64,000 nt of DNA from Myxococcus landrumus (GCF_017301635.1 NZ_CP071091.1:5158001-5222000); one strand, 5' to 3'. Shown: positions 39,296 through 48,853, numbered from the stretch's first letter. Notes: generated by a model from the sequence alone, not told the origin. Translations and numbers: made by a program.

Positions 39296-40126
39296 TCACC
39301 GCGCCGGAGCACACGCCGCATCCAGCAGCTCCGGCCGGTACTCGAAGTGCATCGTGTCGTAGTGGTACCAGCGCCCGCCCCAGATGAAGCCCTCCGCCTC
39401 GAAGGCGTCCACCAGCGCCTGCGGCACGGCGTTGCGCCAGCGCACCGGGGACTTGGGGCGCTGCCATTCCCAGTAGTGGGAGCGCGCGGTGTTCAAGTCC
39501 AGGGAGACGCCGTAGGAGTGCGCGCTGCGGCGGTTCGTGTTCGCGATGTTGCGCCAGGCGAACGTCCCGCCCGCGCCGCGAAGGAAGGCCCTCAGCGAGG
39601 CGTCCTTCTCCACCAACGGCTCCAGCCGCGCGGCGACCCGCTGGAAGGCAGGCAGCACCTTGCGGTGCACCTTCAGCTTCTGGCCGAAGAAGACCCAGGA
39701 CACCACGTCCACCTTCTCGCGCGAGGCGCCATACATGGCCTCGAACAGCGGCTCGAAGCGGATGCGCCCCGGGTCGTCGTCCTCGCGGGTGACGGGCGTG
39801 ATGGGCCCGGTGCGATAGGGAATGGAGAGCGTGTCCTCCAGGTCCGGCGCGTCCAGCTTCCGGGCAAAGGGCTTGTCCTCTCCGTCGTCGAAAAGAAAGA
39901 CACGTCCATCGGGCAGGGCGAAGCCCCAGCCTGATTCGAGGCTCACGGGTGTCAGCACCGGATACCACTTCGCCAGGCAGGCCCACGCGGAAGGCGGCTC
40001 GGGTGTCCGCTGTCGTGCACTCGGCACGGAGGCGCTCGGGGAGACAGGCTCCGCCGCGAGCACCGGCGCGCGGAGGAAGACGAGACACAGGGCACTGGCC
40101 CGCACGAGAAAACGAAGAGAAGTCAC
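39296..40126 (-). CDS. M15-family peptidase (D-alanyl-D-alanine carboxypeptidase-like)
   Basis: 276 residues from a GTG at 40126 with GAGG nine bases upstream; the longer open frame gives no signal peptide. The signal segment is ALCLVFLRAPVLA. The zinc site shows RRSAHSYGVSLDLN (the SxHxxGxxxD pattern) and GRWYHYDTMHFEYRPEL near the end, as in the M15_4 group. It probably cuts peptidoglycan peptides in the periplasm. It ends six bases from the convergent sigma54 activator gene. Confidence 0.87.
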   Translation of the reverse strand: MTSLRFLVRASALCLVFLRAPVLAAEPVSPSASVPSARQRTPEPPSAWACLAKWYPVLTPVSLESGWGFALPDGRVFLFDDGEDKPFARKLDAPDLEDTLSIPYRTGPITPVTREDDDPGRIRFEPLFEAMYGASREKVDVVSWVFFGQKLKVHRKVLPAFQRVAARLEPLVEKDASLRAFLRGAGGTFAWRNIANTNRRSAHSYGVSLDLNTARSHYWEWQRPKSPVRWRNAVPQALVDAFEAEGFIWGGRWYHYDTMHFEYRPELLDAACAPAR

Positions 40127-40261
40127 GGGTGCATCCTCGCACCTTGGGGACGTAGGCGTGACGGGGACCAACAAAGGCACACAAACACTGTGTGCGTGGG
40201 AAATCCTCCGTGGCATGGTGGGGCCGCCTTCGCAGTCCTTCCATCCCCCCGAGGAGGGTTC

Positions 40262-40909
40262 ATGATGAAGCGTCCGTCTCCCTGGCTCGCCGTGCTGTGC
40301 GCTGGTTTCATCTCGATGCACGCGACCGGGTGCTTCGGCAGTTTCAAGCTCACCCAGAAAATCTGGAACTGGAACAAGAACATCTCAGATGAGAAGTTCG
40401 TGCAGTGGCTGATGTTCCTCGTGCTCGTCATCGTGCCTGTGTATGAGCTGGGCACGTTCATCGACGCGCTGGTCATCAACAGCATCGAGTTCTGGAGCGG
40501 GAAGAACCCCGTGTCGAGCACGGGCAGCTCCGACATCAACACGCGCATCGTCCGCCTGGGCCCCAACCAGGAGCTGAAGATGACGCGAGACCCGGAGACC
40601 GGCGTGATGACGCTGGTGCTCGAGCGCGAGGGCGAGGAGCCCGTCATCCGCCACTTCGAGACGCTGGAGAACGGCATGGTCGTGCGCGACGATGCCGGGG
40701 TTCCCATCGTCCGCGCCGAGGGCACCGCGGACGGCGGAGTCGCGGTGACGGACGCGGCCGGCCTCACGAAGACGGTGCACGGCGCCGAGGCCATCGCGCT
40801 CGCGCGGCGCATCTACGAGGAAGGTGGAGCCACCGCGCTCGCGCGACATGCGGTGGTCCAGGCGTCCATGTCTCAGGGGCTGGCGCTCAACACCTGCGCG
40901 GCGCGGTAG
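40262..40909 (+). CDS. DUF3332-like lipoprotein/membrane protein
   Basis: 215 residues from the first of two adjacent ATGs (40262), after GAGGAGGG. A signal peptide with a cysteine in ATGCFGSFKLTQKIWNWN is followed by a hydrophobic segment WLMFLVLVIVPVYELGTFIDALVIN and a soluble C-terminal part. The FGSFxLTxKxxxWN start and the VPVYELGxxxDxLVxNxIEFW stretch match what I know of the DUF3332 family. The function of the family is unknown. Confidence 0.85.
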   Translation: MMKRPSPWLAVLCAGFISMHATGCFGSFKLTQKIWNWNKNISDEKFVQWLMFLVLVIVPVYELGTFIDALVINSIEFWSGKNPVSSTGSSDINTRIVRLGPNQELKMTRDPETGVMTLVLEREGEEPVIRHFETLENGMVVRDDAGVPIVRAEGTADGGVAVTDAAGLTKTVHGAEAIALARRIYEEGGATALARHAVVQASMSQGLALNTCAAR

Positions 40910-40927
40910 CCAGCACCCGGACGCATC

Positions 40928-40975
40928 CACACGACGCGGCGACGTCCGACCACCTCCGGGCGCCGCCGCGTGTGT
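40928..40975. terminator. Possible terminator hairpin between convergent genes
   Basis: ACAC-g-ACGCGGC (40929-40940) can pair with GCCGCGT-GTGT (40965-40975) in an 11-bp stem with one bulged base and a 24-base loop. It lies between the convergent DUF3332-like and lipoprotein genes. There is no U-tract, so the call is weak. Confidence 0.4.
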
Positions 40976-40982
40976 CAGGTCG

Positions 40983-41537
40983 TCACGGGACGACGACGCT
41001 GCCGTCCAGGGGCTCGCCTTCTTCTGGCCCGAAGCCGGCATCCTTGGCCTCGGAGGAGAACGTCCCCTCCAGGCTGCGTCCCGCGCCGTAGCCGTCGCCC
41101 TTCTTGAAGGACATGGAGAAGTCCCCGCGCGTGTGCTGGCCGGGCTGGCCTCCGGACTCCAACTGCAAGTCCCCCTTCTCCACGGGCGCGAAGACTCGCG
41201 CGGGCTCTCCCGCGTTGAGGTGCACCACGGTGGCGCGCGCCAGTCCCGAGGGCGTCGTGCCGCCCAGGTTCACCTTCGCCCCAGGCCGCAAGTCCAACCC
41301 TTCCGTGGACACGGTGAGCCGCACCACCAGGTCCACGTCCAGGTCGTTGTTCCGGAAGTAGCTCACCTGGAGGGCCTCCGCGTTGCGGAGAATCTCCACG
41401 CGAGACACCTCCAGCGGGAACAGCTCCGACACGCTGCCGGACAGCGAGTTGTCCGGACGGCTGCACGCCATCATGCCGGCGCCCGAGACCAGGCCCGCCA
41501 GCACCAGCGCGGCGAGGGCGCGGACCGGCTTCTTCAT
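40983..41537 (-). CDS. Lipoprotein of unknown function
   Basis: 184 residues from MKKPVRALAALVLAGLVSG, with a lipobox-type cysteine at MMAC near residue 25. The mature protein is rich in beta-type sequence (RVEILRNAEALQVSYFRNN, VDLVVRLTVST) and ends in an acidic tail. Its start overlaps the upstream gene in ATGA, so the two are cotranscribed and translated in step. No domain is recognised. Confidence 0.8.
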   Translation of the reverse strand: MKKPVRALAALVLAGLVSGAGMMACSRPDNSLSGSVSELFPLEVSRVEILRNAEALQVSYFRNNDLDVDLVVRLTVSTEGLDLRPGAKVNLGGTTPSGLARATVVHLNAGEPARVFAPVEKGDLQLESGGQPGQHTRGDFSMSFKKGDGYGAGRSLEGTFSSEAKDAGFGPEEGEPLDGSVVVP

Positions 41538-42895
41538 TTCTCCACCGCCAGGTGCAGGACGCCCTTCTTGCTGAGCGCGGCCACCGGGGTGCGGTAGAGG
41601 ACGACGCGCTTGCCGGTGGACAGGAACGCCAGCTTGGGCGACCAGCCACCCTCTTCGTCCACCACCGTCTCACGCCAGTTGCCGCCGATGCGCGTGCTGA
41701 TGATGAGCTTGTCCTCGTTCGGGTTGCAGCTCGTGTCGTTGCGGCCCGGCTCGCGCGAGCAGAAGTAGTGCGCGATGGATGGGTCGTGGAACTTGGGGTC
41801 GAACGCGAGCGACGGGTACCAGCCGCCCGTGCCGCTGCCGAAGACAGGGTCTGGCGTGGACCACTCGCCCGTCGTGGTGCAGCTGGTGGCGTTGGGGCTG
41901 GGGCAATCCATGTACAGCAGCACATCGCCTCGCGAGGAGCCGCGGTTCTGCACGGCGATGCCGAAGCCCTCCTGCGAGTCGTACGCCATGGAGGGGCCGA
42001 GCTGGGTGTTGGCGATGCTCGACTCCGTGGCCACCTCCACGGGACGCGACCACGTCGCGCCATCCGCGTTGCGGCGCTGGAAGAGGACGCCGCCGCCCGT
42101 CGCCTGGGCGCCCTTCTTCGTCCGGTCATGCACCAGCGCGGGCTGCGCGCCGCCCATGATCATCGAGAGGTGGCCGCCAAAGCCATCCTTCCCATCTCCA
42201 GAGAAGGCCGCCATCCGGAAGGTCCAGTTCATGGGCCCGCCGCTGGCGATCTCCAGGTCCGCCGCCGCCCAGTCCTGGCCTTCGAAGTTCGCGTTGTGTC
42301 CATCGCGGTACGCGATGAGCGCCTTGCCATCCACGAACAGGAGGGAGGAGTTGAGGCCCACGAGGAAGCCCGAGTCGGCCAGGGGGTTGCCGATGGCCGC
42401 GGCGTTGGACAGGGTGGCGACGACCTGCTGCGACCACGAGCCCGACGCGGAGCGATAGGAGATGGCCACGTCGCTCTGCAGCCAGTACGTGGAGTTGTCC
42501 CGGCCTCCGCCCAGGTACGTCACCGCCGGCTGGCCATCCGGACCGAAGGCCACGGACACACCGAACACGCGCTGCACCGTGATGACCTTCTCCGCGGGCC
42601 CCAGCACGCCGCCGTTGAACTCGCGATAGCGCAGGTCGTAGTTCTGCTCGCTGCCCGTCGCCGTCCCGGTGTCCACGAAGTACGCCATGCCAATGCGGTC
42701 ATCAGGCCCCACCGCCATGGCGATGTTGGAGATGGGATTGAACTCGCTCTTGTCGGCATCCACCTCCAGCTTGGTGAAGCTGCCCCCGGTCGGGTTCGGC
42801 CCGGCGTCCGGAGTCCCCGCGTCGGGATTGTCAGGCTTGTCCTTCCCGCACCCCAAAGCCATCACCAATCCCAGTGCCCAGGCGTGTCGTTTCAT
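41534..42895 (-). CDS. Lipoprotein with beta-propeller-like repeats
   Basis: 453 residues from MKRHAWALGLVMALGCGKD at 42895, with lipobox LGC. The body has repeated blade-like segments (AVGPDDRIGMAYFVDTG, FGPDGQPAVTYLGGG, SPKLAFLSTGKRVVLYRTP) resembling sialidase or BNR-type propellers, though the exact family is not clear. It ends in an ATGA overlap with the small lipoprotein downstream. The pair are probably partners at the outer membrane. Confidence 0.8.
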   Translation of the reverse strand: MKRHAWALGLVMALGCGKDKPDNPDAGTPDAGPNPTGGSFTKLEVDADKSEFNPISNIAMAVGPDDRIGMAYFVDTGTATGSEQNYDLRYREFNGGVLGPAEKVITVQRVFGVSVAFGPDGQPAVTYLGGGRDNSTYWLQSDVAISYRSASGSWSQQVVATLSNAAAIGNPLADSGFLVGLNSSLLFVDGKALIAYRDGHNANFEGQDWAAADLEIASGGPMNWTFRMAAFSGDGKDGFGGHLSMIMGGAQPALVHDRTKKGAQATGGGVLFQRRNADGATWSRPVEVATESSIANTQLGPSMAYDSQEGFGIAVQNRGSSRGDVLLYMDCPSPNATSCTTTGEWSTPDPVFGSGTGGWYPSLAFDPKFHDPSIAHYFCSREPGRNDTSCNPNEDKLIISTRIGGNWRETVVDEEGGWSPKLAFLSTGKRVVLYRTPVAALSKKGVLHLAVEK

Positions 42896-42990
42896 CTGTG
42901 TCTCCTTGCGTTTTCGGCCGTGCACATCGTTGCGTTCATCCTACGCCACACGCAGCGAAACCTCGCGTGCTGGGTTACGCTCGCGCACCT

Positions 42991-43650
42991 ATGCCCCGTG
43001 CGCGTTCTCCTCGCCGTCGACTGTCTCGGCGCTCGTTCATCCAACGGCTGTCGTTCCTGGGTGGAAGTGTCGTGCTGCTCGGGCCCCTGGCCTGCAAGCG
43101 TTCTTCTTCCGAGGACGCCCCCAAGCCCGCGAAGGACCCAGGCCCGTTGGGCGCCGCGTCCGGCGGACAAGAGCCACGCACCTTCTCCCGCTTCGAATAC
43201 GCGGTGGTCGCCGCGGCCGCCGAGCGCATCCTCCCGAAGGACGAGGACCCGGGCGCGCTCGACGCCGACGTGCCGGTCTACATCGACCGCATCCTCACGA
43301 CACCGGAGATGAAGCCCATCCGCGATGACTTCCTGGAGGGGCTCGCCGCGCTGGAGCACCGCTCGCAGCGGATGTTCCAGAAGGGCTTCTCCAGCATCAC
43401 CGCCGCGCAGCAGGACGAGCTGCTCACGCTCTTCAAGGACAGCAAGCCCGGCAGCGGCGAGGCGCACTTCGTGGAGCTGCTCACCGTGCTCACGCTGGAG
43501 GGGTTTCTCGGGGACCCGTCCTACGGCGGCAACAAGGGCAAGGTGGGCTGGAGGCTGATGGGCTTCGACGCCGTGGGCACCGTCGCCATGGCGCCCCCGG
43601 AGAACTACGACGGACCGAAGTGCTTGCGCGAGTGCGGAGTTCACAAGTGA
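42991..43650 (+). CDS. Tat-exported gluconate 2-dehydrogenase subunit 3-like protein
   Basis: 219 residues. The N-terminus has the twin-arginine motif SRRSFIQ followed by LSFLGGSVVLLG and a cysteine (PLACKR), a Tat lipoprotein-type signal. The mature part, from RFEYAVVAAAAERILP through to GWRLMGFD, resembles the gluconate 2-dehydrogenase subunit 3 family, which travels with GMC flavoproteins. It overlaps the GMC oxidoreductase gene in GTGA and probably carries its flavoprotein partner to the periplasm. Confidence 0.85.
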   Translation: MPRARSPRRRLSRRSFIQRLSFLGGSVVLLGPLACKRSSSEDAPKPAKDPGPLGAASGGQEPRTFSRFEYAVVAAAAERILPKDEDPGALDADVPVYIDRILTTPEMKPIRDDFLEGLAALEHRSQRMFQKGFSSITAAQQDELLTLFKDSKPGSGEAHFVELLTVLTLEGFLGDPSYGGNKGKVGWRLMGFDAVGTVAMAPPENYDGPKCLRECGVHK

Positions 43651-45317
43651 GCCTGCCCGAGGTCGACATCTGCATCATTGGCAGCGGCGCTGGCGGCGCG
43701 CCCATGGCGCTGGAGCTGGGCCGTGCGGGCTTCAAGGTCGTGGTCCTGGAGAAGGGTCCGCACTACCGGCCCCAGGACTTCGTCCACGACGAAATCCTCA
43801 ACAGCCGGCGCAACTTCTTCATGCCGCTGCCGTGGGAGGAGCCGCACCTGGTGCGCCAGGGCTTCAAGGGCAAGTACGAGCGCAGCTCCGCGGCGTGGAC
43901 CGCCAACTGCGTGGGCGGCGGCACCGTCCACATGAGCGGCTTCTTCTACCGGCTCAAGCCCGTGGACTTCCGGCTGCGCACCACGCTGGGCGCGGTGCCT
44001 GGCAGCACGCTGGAGGACTGGCCCATCTCCTACGAGGACCTGGCGCCGTTCTACGACCAGGCCGAGGCGGAGCTGGGCGTGTCCGGACACGCCGTGCCCC
44101 ACCCCTTCGCGGAGCCACGCAGCGGCCCCTACCCCTTGCCTCCGCTGGACGTGCACCCGGTGGCGGCGGAAATCGACAAGACGTGCCAGGCCATGGGCTG
44201 GCACTCGCTGCCCACCGCGCGAGGCATCATCAGCCGCCCCTACCGTGGCCGCGCGCCGTGCTCGTACTGCGCGCTGTGTGGCAGCTACGGCTGTGAGATG
44301 GGCGCAAAGAGCGGCACCAACGCCAGCCTCATCCCCGCGGCGGTGGCCACCGGCAACGTGCAGGTGCGCCCCGGCTGCATGGCGCGCACGGTGGAGGTGG
44401 ACCGCAAGGGGCGCGCGAAGAGCGTCATCTACCTGGACGCGGACGGCGTCGCCCAGGAGCAGCCCGCGAAGGTCATCGTCGTGTCCTGCACGGCGGTGGA
44501 GAGCGCGCGACTGCTGCTCAACTCCACCTCCAGCCGCTTCGCGCGAGGCCTCGCCAACGGCAGCGGGCTGGTGGGCAAGAACCTCATCTTCAGCTCCTTC
44601 GGCGAGGCCCAGGCCACCTTCCGGCTGTCGAAGCAGGCCGAGAAGCGGCCGTGGCTGAAGGACCCCAGCCCCTTCGTCAATCGCAGCATCCAGGACTTCT
44701 ACCTGATGCCCGACGCGCGCTACGGCTTCCGCAAGGGCGGCACGCTGGGCTTCATGTGGACGCATCCCAATCCCATCAACGCGGCCACCGGCATGGCGGG
44801 CAAGGGCGCATCCGCCGTCTTCGGCAAGGCGCTGAAGGACCGGATGCGCGACTACCGCGACTCGCGCATCCTCCAGTTCGAGGTCTACGCGGAGTACCTC
44901 CCCACGCCCGGCAGCTACGTGGGCGTGGAGTCCTCCGTGAAGGACAAGCATGGCATTCCCGTGGCCGCCATCACCGTCGAGCGCCATCCCATGGACCTGG
45001 CCGCTACGCGCTTCCTGGTGGAGCGCGGCGAGGAAGTACTGATGCGGCTGGAGCCCGACGAGCTCAAGCGCACCAGCACGTCCGGCGAGACGACCATCCT
45101 CCAGCACGGCACCTGCCGCTTCGGCGACGACGCCGCCACGTCCGTGCTGGACAGGAATTGCCGCGCGCACGAGGTGCCCAACCTCTACGTCGTCGACGGC
45201 AGCTTCATGCCCACCGGCGGGAGCGTGCCCTCCACGCTCACCATCACCGCCAACAGCTTCCGGGTGGCAAGCCATCTGGTCCGCGCGCTGAAGCAAGGCG
45301 TCGCCTCGGGGGGTTAG
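43647..45317 (+). CDS. GMC-family flavoprotein oxidoreductase
   Basis: 556 residues from a GTG at 43647. It has the FAD-binding loop ICIIGSGAGGAPMALELGRAG, the GMC-type VGGGTVHMSG, a cysteine cluster CSYCALCGSYGCEMGAKSG, the catalytic histidine region QHGTCRFGDD, and the C-terminal SFMPTGGSVPSTLTITANS. It has no signal of its own and would leave the cell with its Tat-borne partner, as in gluconate and sorbitol dehydrogenases. No cytochrome subunit is adjacent. It should oxidise an alcohol or sugar; which one is unknown. Its stop overlaps the stop of the convergent lipoprotein gene in TTAG. Confidence 0.93.
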   Translation: MSLPEVDICIIGSGAGGAPMALELGRAGFKVVVLEKGPHYRPQDFVHDEILNSRRNFFMPLPWEEPHLVRQGFKGKYERSSAAWTANCVGGGTVHMSGFFYRLKPVDFRLRTTLGAVPGSTLEDWPISYEDLAPFYDQAEAELGVSGHAVPHPFAEPRSGPYPLPPLDVHPVAAEIDKTCQAMGWHSLPTARGIISRPYRGRAPCSYCALCGSYGCEMGAKSGTNASLIPAAVATGNVQVRPGCMARTVEVDRKGRAKSVIYLDADGVAQEQPAKVIVVSCTAVESARLLLNSTSSRFARGLANGSGLVGKNLIFSSFGEAQATFRLSKQAEKRPWLKDPSPFVNRSIQDFYLMPDARYGFRKGGTLGFMWTHPNPINAATGMAGKGASAVFGKALKDRMRDYRDSRILQFEVYAEYLPTPGSYVGVESSVKDKHGIPVAAITVERHPMDLAATRFLVERGEEVLMRLEPDELKRTSTSGETTILQHGTCRFGDDAATSVLDRNCRAHEVPNLYVVDGSFMPTGGSVPSTLTITANSFRVASHLVRALKQGVASGG

Positions 45318-45820
45318 CGATTGCGCAGGGGCGTGATGTCCACCTTCACGGCATAACGCGCCTGCATGTCGGACTCGAACTCGATGAGGTGGTCTCCCAC
45401 GCCGGTGAGCTCCGCCTCTCGAGTGAAGACGCTGAACTTCTCCATCGAGTCGAGCACCGCGCGTCCATCCACCGCCTGCCGCGTGCGCGCCCGACAGCCT
45501 TCCTCGTGGAAGATGACCACCGTCTCCTCGCCGGCCGAAGTCACCTCATCCATGTAGAAGCTCAGCTTGACGTGAGACGCCTCCGGCACCTGGACGATGA
45601 ACTGGCTTCGCCCCGGGAAGCGGCCCTCTGAATAGCCTTCCGCGCCCAGGATGCAGCCGGCCACCCGGCCACACACCGGCCACGATTCATCACAAGCATC
45701 CTTCACACGCGGACCGATGAAGTCGTCGCGCGTGTCTCCACAGCCCACCGCGAACAACGTGAGCAGGAAAACGCCGGCGCGCTGGGCGTTACGACAGAAC
45801 ACTGTTACAACATTCATCAT
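45314..45820 (-). CDS. Small lipoprotein of unknown function
   Basis: 168 residues when started at the second of three consecutive ATG codons (45823, 45820, 45817), six bases after GAGGG; the exact start is uncertain. The lipobox is FAVGC. Cysteine pairs DACDESWPVCGRVAGC follow, then a beta-rich region (FIVQVPEASHVKLSFYMDE) that resembles a PPC-like or galactose-binding-type domain. Divergent from the next lipoprotein with only 30 bp between starts. Confidence 0.75.
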   Translation of the reverse strand: MMNVVTVFCRNAQRAGVFLLTLFAVGCGDTRDDFIGPRVKDACDESWPVCGRVAGCILGAEGYSEGRFPGRSQFIVQVPEASHVKLSFYMDEVTSAGEETVVIFHEEGCRARTRQAVDGRAVLDSMEKFSVFTREAELTGVGDHLIEFESDMQARYAVKVDITPLRNR

Positions 45821-45850
45821 CATCGACCCTCTAGCGAGGAGTGAACGTCC

Positions 45851-46303
45851 ATGCGACTGCACACCCCGTGGCTACCTATTCTCTTCTTCTCGCTCGCCGC
45901 TTGCGGCGAGAGCCCCGAAGACCTCCCCAAGGCCCCGCAACTCATCTCGGACCGTGACGAGATGGGTTTCGACACCGAGCACAACTCCGGCACGTACGTG
46001 GGAACCACTGGTTTCAACTCCGTGCAGGTGTCGAATCAGGGAGAGGATACGCTGGAAGTCACCAACGTTTCCTACTCCGGACCGAACGTCTTCACCCTGA
46101 AGATTTCCCAGGACGGGACGGAGCGCGCGGTGGGAGAGGCCTTCCAGGTGGCCTCGAAGAAGCGGTTCTTCGTCCAGGTGAGCTTCCGGCCGACGGAAGC
46201 CAAGACCTATCAGGGCACCCTCACCATCCGCTCCAACGCGGCCAACTTCGCCGAGAAGGTCATCACCCTCAACGGCAAGGGCATCCAGCCTCCGACCCAG
46301 TAG
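45851..46303 (+). CDS. Lipoprotein with an ASH/HYDIN-like Ig domain
   Basis: 150 residues, with lipobox SLAAC near residue 18. The single domain runs FNSVQVSNQGEDTLEVTNV, PTEAKTYQGTLTIRSN, ITLNGKG, the pattern of abnormal-spindle/HYDIN-type Ig-like domains that are frequent in myxobacterial secreted proteins. It is followed by a clear intrinsic terminator, so it is a single-gene transcript. GAGGAG lies about eleven bases before the ATG. Confidence 0.82.
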   Translation: MRLHTPWLPILFFSLAACGESPEDLPKAPQLISDRDEMGFDTEHNSGTYVGTTGFNSVQVSNQGEDTLEVTNVSYSGPNVFTLKISQDGTERAVGEAFQVASKKRFFVQVSFRPTEAKTYQGTLTIRSNAANFAEKVITLNGKGIQPPTQ

Positions 46304-46333
46304 TCTCACCCAGACAGCATCCAGCGGTCGACC

Positions 46334-46363
46334 AGCGGCGCTCCTTCACGGGCGCCGCTTTTT
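46334..46363 (+). terminator. Intrinsic terminator
   Basis: AGCGGCGC (46334-46341) pairs perfectly with GCGCCGCT (46352-46359) around a 10-base loop and runs into TTTTT. It lies 30 bp after the stop of the ASH-domain lipoprotein gene. It is the best rho-independent terminator seen in the window. Confidence 0.85.
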
Positions 46364-46457
46364 GTTTCAGGGCCTCGCGGCAATCCCACACATCCACGAA
46401 GGCCCGGCCCCGCATGGCCATACATCCGGGGCCAGAACCTGGAATCGCCAGCGCGGC

Positions 46458-48839
46458 TCAGGGCTGCCGGGTGAAGGCGCAGCCCCCCGTCACCCCGGGC
46501 ACCCCGCCATCCGCCGGCGTCCCCGCGTCATCCAAGCCCGGGCACGACACCGTCGTGCCACCGTCGCGCGAGTACGTGGAGGGATAGTCGCCGTAGCCGG
46601 TGCGAAGCGTGTAGTTCACATCCTCATAGGAGCGACGCTCGGACGCGGACACCTCCACGCGCATCTTCCCGCCGCGCATGAAGCGCCGCTCCAGGCAGCC
46701 ACACGCATAGGGCGCCAGGGTGACGACGGTGGAGTTCGGCCGCTCCTCCAGCGTGTACTGGGGCTGCAGGCTGCTCAGCGGGTCCGTCTGCCGCGTGTGC
46801 CAGGCGCGCAGCGCGTCCGAGCGGTAGCCCAGCGTCAGCAATTGATTCCGGCTGCCCACTCGCACCGCGGCGCAGCCCGGGATGCCCGCGTCCTGCACGC
46901 CGCCATCGGCGCCCGTCGCATCGCCGTCGCAGAAGGTCAGGTCCAGCGCGATGCCGTGCGGCGTCCCGCCATCCTGCTGCTTCTGAATCTCCCACTGCAC
47001 CAGCCAGGCCCGGTCCTCGGGCGAGGCCACGGAGGGCAGCGTGAACAGGTACGAGTCCACGTCGGAGGGCACCGCGTCGTAGTCCGTGGGGCCGCGCACG
47101 CCAAAGCCATTGGCGCGGTCCGTGCCGTTGCGCAGACGACCGTAGCCGTGGGACAGCCGGCCGGACACGGAGAACTCCGCGGTGTCCGGCGGCACGGGAT
47201 GGGTCGTGGCGCTCGCCATCGGCCGGGTCACCATCTGCTCCGTCTCCAGGCCCCCGTAGCGGCTGACCTCGTCCGCGTCCTCCGCCTCCCACGTCACGTC
47301 CAGTTGGTAGTCCTTGTCATCCGACCACTTGGTGCCGTCCGTCTGGACGTTGAAGAAGTACGTCACCTGCGCGCCGTGGGGCGGCACGGGCAGCACTCCC
47401 TGGAAGTTGCTCAGGTTCGTGAAGAGGGGGTTGGCCACCGTCTCCTCGCGCAGCGAGTGCAGACACAGGGACGTGGGCTGCTCCCGGCCCACGCAGAAGC
47501 CCTCCACCAGCGAGACGATGTCCGGGCTCTCCGAATAGCCCTTGGGGCACACCTCGGGCTTGCTGACGCAGTTGGTGCGCCACTCGTCCAGGTTCGCGCC
47601 CGTCGTCACCGGCGTGAGCACCAGCACCTGGCGGTCCGGATTGCCGGGCAGGGGCGGGTAGCGGCCTCCCGTCGCCAGCGGCGTCAGCTTGTAGCGCAGC
47701 CGCGTGGGCACGTTGGAGGACGGCAGGTTCACGCCGTACCAGTCCTGGTCACCCATGTGGCCCAGCCGGCCCTTGAAGGACGTGGAGGCCGCGAGCGCCA
47801 GGCCCCGCTGCTCCGCGTAGCTCACCGAGTCGTTCGGCTGCGCCTTGTTGTCGTTGGGGTCCTGCTCCGACAGGGCGCGGATGTCCACGGTGTAGGCCTG
47901 GTTCACGTCGCCCTGCGCCACGTCCGCGCCGGTGCGCCCCCGGTAGCCCTGCACCACCAGCATCCACTTCCCCGCGTTCTTCACCTTGCGCGCCGTCGCC
48001 AGCACGCCGGGCCGCACCGCGGGCAGCACCTCGCCCTCGTCCTCCTTCTCCTCCTTCGTGAGGAAGCCGGGGCGCAGCAGCTTGTAGGACAGGCGCCAGT
48101 TGGGCACGGCGCCCTGGTCGGGCGCGGTGATGTTGACGTACGCCACCTCCCCTTCCGCCAGGTCGAAGGTGAAGCGGTCCACGTCGTTGTCCGTGGCCAG
48201 GTAGCCCGACGCCGTCCCCGCCCGAGCCCCCGCCGCTCCCGACAGCGCCACGGGCGTGGCCGCGGCGAGGGCGTCGTTGGGCTCGTTCGTGTCCTTGTCC
48301 TCCATGACCTTCATGGTCAACCGGTAGGGATTGCGCGCGTCGAACTTGGGCTGCGAGGCGACCTGCGGCGCATCCTGGACCAGCACCAGCAGCGTCTTGC
48401 CCTTCAGGTCGTCGCGCAGCGGAATCACCATGTCCACCGGCTTGGGCGCGCCCTGGCCGTGCTTGTCGTCCTTCTTCGCCAGCGAGGTCTCCCCGCCACC
48501 GGCCAGCGGCTCCAGCACGGACACGGAGAGCTGCACGGCGGTGCTGGCCGCCAGGTAGACGCCGTTGACGTTGAGCAACGTGCGCGCGCTGGTGTTGGCG
48601 GGCAGGACAATCCGGTACCAGTCCTGGTCTCCCTCGCGCGTCTCGCCCTCGCGCACCAGGAAGCGCTCCAGGGGCTCTCCGGGCTTGAGCTCACACTCGG
48701 GGAGCGTCAGCGCATCCTCGCGGCTGTTGCAGACGTCCGTCACCGTGGAGGTGCCCGCGTCTTCCTTGCCACCGCCTCCGGAGGAGCAGGCGGTGAGAGC
48801 GAGCAGTGCGAGCGACAGCAGTTGGACTTGGGTCTTCAT
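46458..48839 (-). CDS. Large lipoprotein with PPC-like repeats
   Basis: 793 residues from MKTQVQLLSLALLALTACSSG at 48839 (lipobox LTAC, followed by a Ser/Gly linker). Several segments follow the pattern DQDWYxxxLP or DVDRFTFDLAEGE (near residues 70, 225, 370 and 600), typical of bacterial pre-peptidase C-terminal type beta-sandwiches. No catalytic domain is visible. It closes the - strand block of vWA/TSP3 proteins, 14 bp after the 583-residue one, and is probably a surface partner of them. Confidence 0.78.
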   Translation of the reverse strand: MKTQVQLLSLALLALTACSSGGGGKEDAGTSTVTDVCNSREDALTLPECELKPGEPLERFLVREGETREGDQDWYRIVLPANTSARTLLNVNGVYLAASTAVQLSVSVLEPLAGGGETSLAKKDDKHGQGAPKPVDMVIPLRDDLKGKTLLVLVQDAPQVASQPKFDARNPYRLTMKVMEDKDTNEPNDALAAATPVALSGAAGARAGTASGYLATDNDVDRFTFDLAEGEVAYVNITAPDQGAVPNWRLSYKLLRPGFLTKEEKEDEGEVLPAVRPGVLATARKVKNAGKWMLVVQGYRGRTGADVAQGDVNQAYTVDIRALSEQDPNDNKAQPNDSVSYAEQRGLALAASTSFKGRLGHMGDQDWYGVNLPSSNVPTRLRYKLTPLATGGRYPPLPGNPDRQVLVLTPVTTGANLDEWRTNCVSKPEVCPKGYSESPDIVSLVEGFCVGREQPTSLCLHSLREETVANPLFTNLSNFQGVLPVPPHGAQVTYFFNVQTDGTKWSDDKDYQLDVTWEAEDADEVSRYGGLETEQMVTRPMASATTHPVPPDTAEFSVSGRLSHGYGRLRNGTDRANGFGVRGPTDYDAVPSDVDSYLFTLPSVASPEDRAWLVQWEIQKQQDGGTPHGIALDLTFCDGDATGADGGVQDAGIPGCAAVRVGSRNQLLTLGYRSDALRAWHTRQTDPLSSLQPQYTLEERPNSTVVTLAPYACGCLERRFMRGGKMRVEVSASERRSYEDVNYTLRTGYGDYPSTYSRDGGTTVSCPGLDDAGTPADGGVPGVTGGCAFTRQP

Positions 48840-48853
48840 GGCGGCGTCGATTC

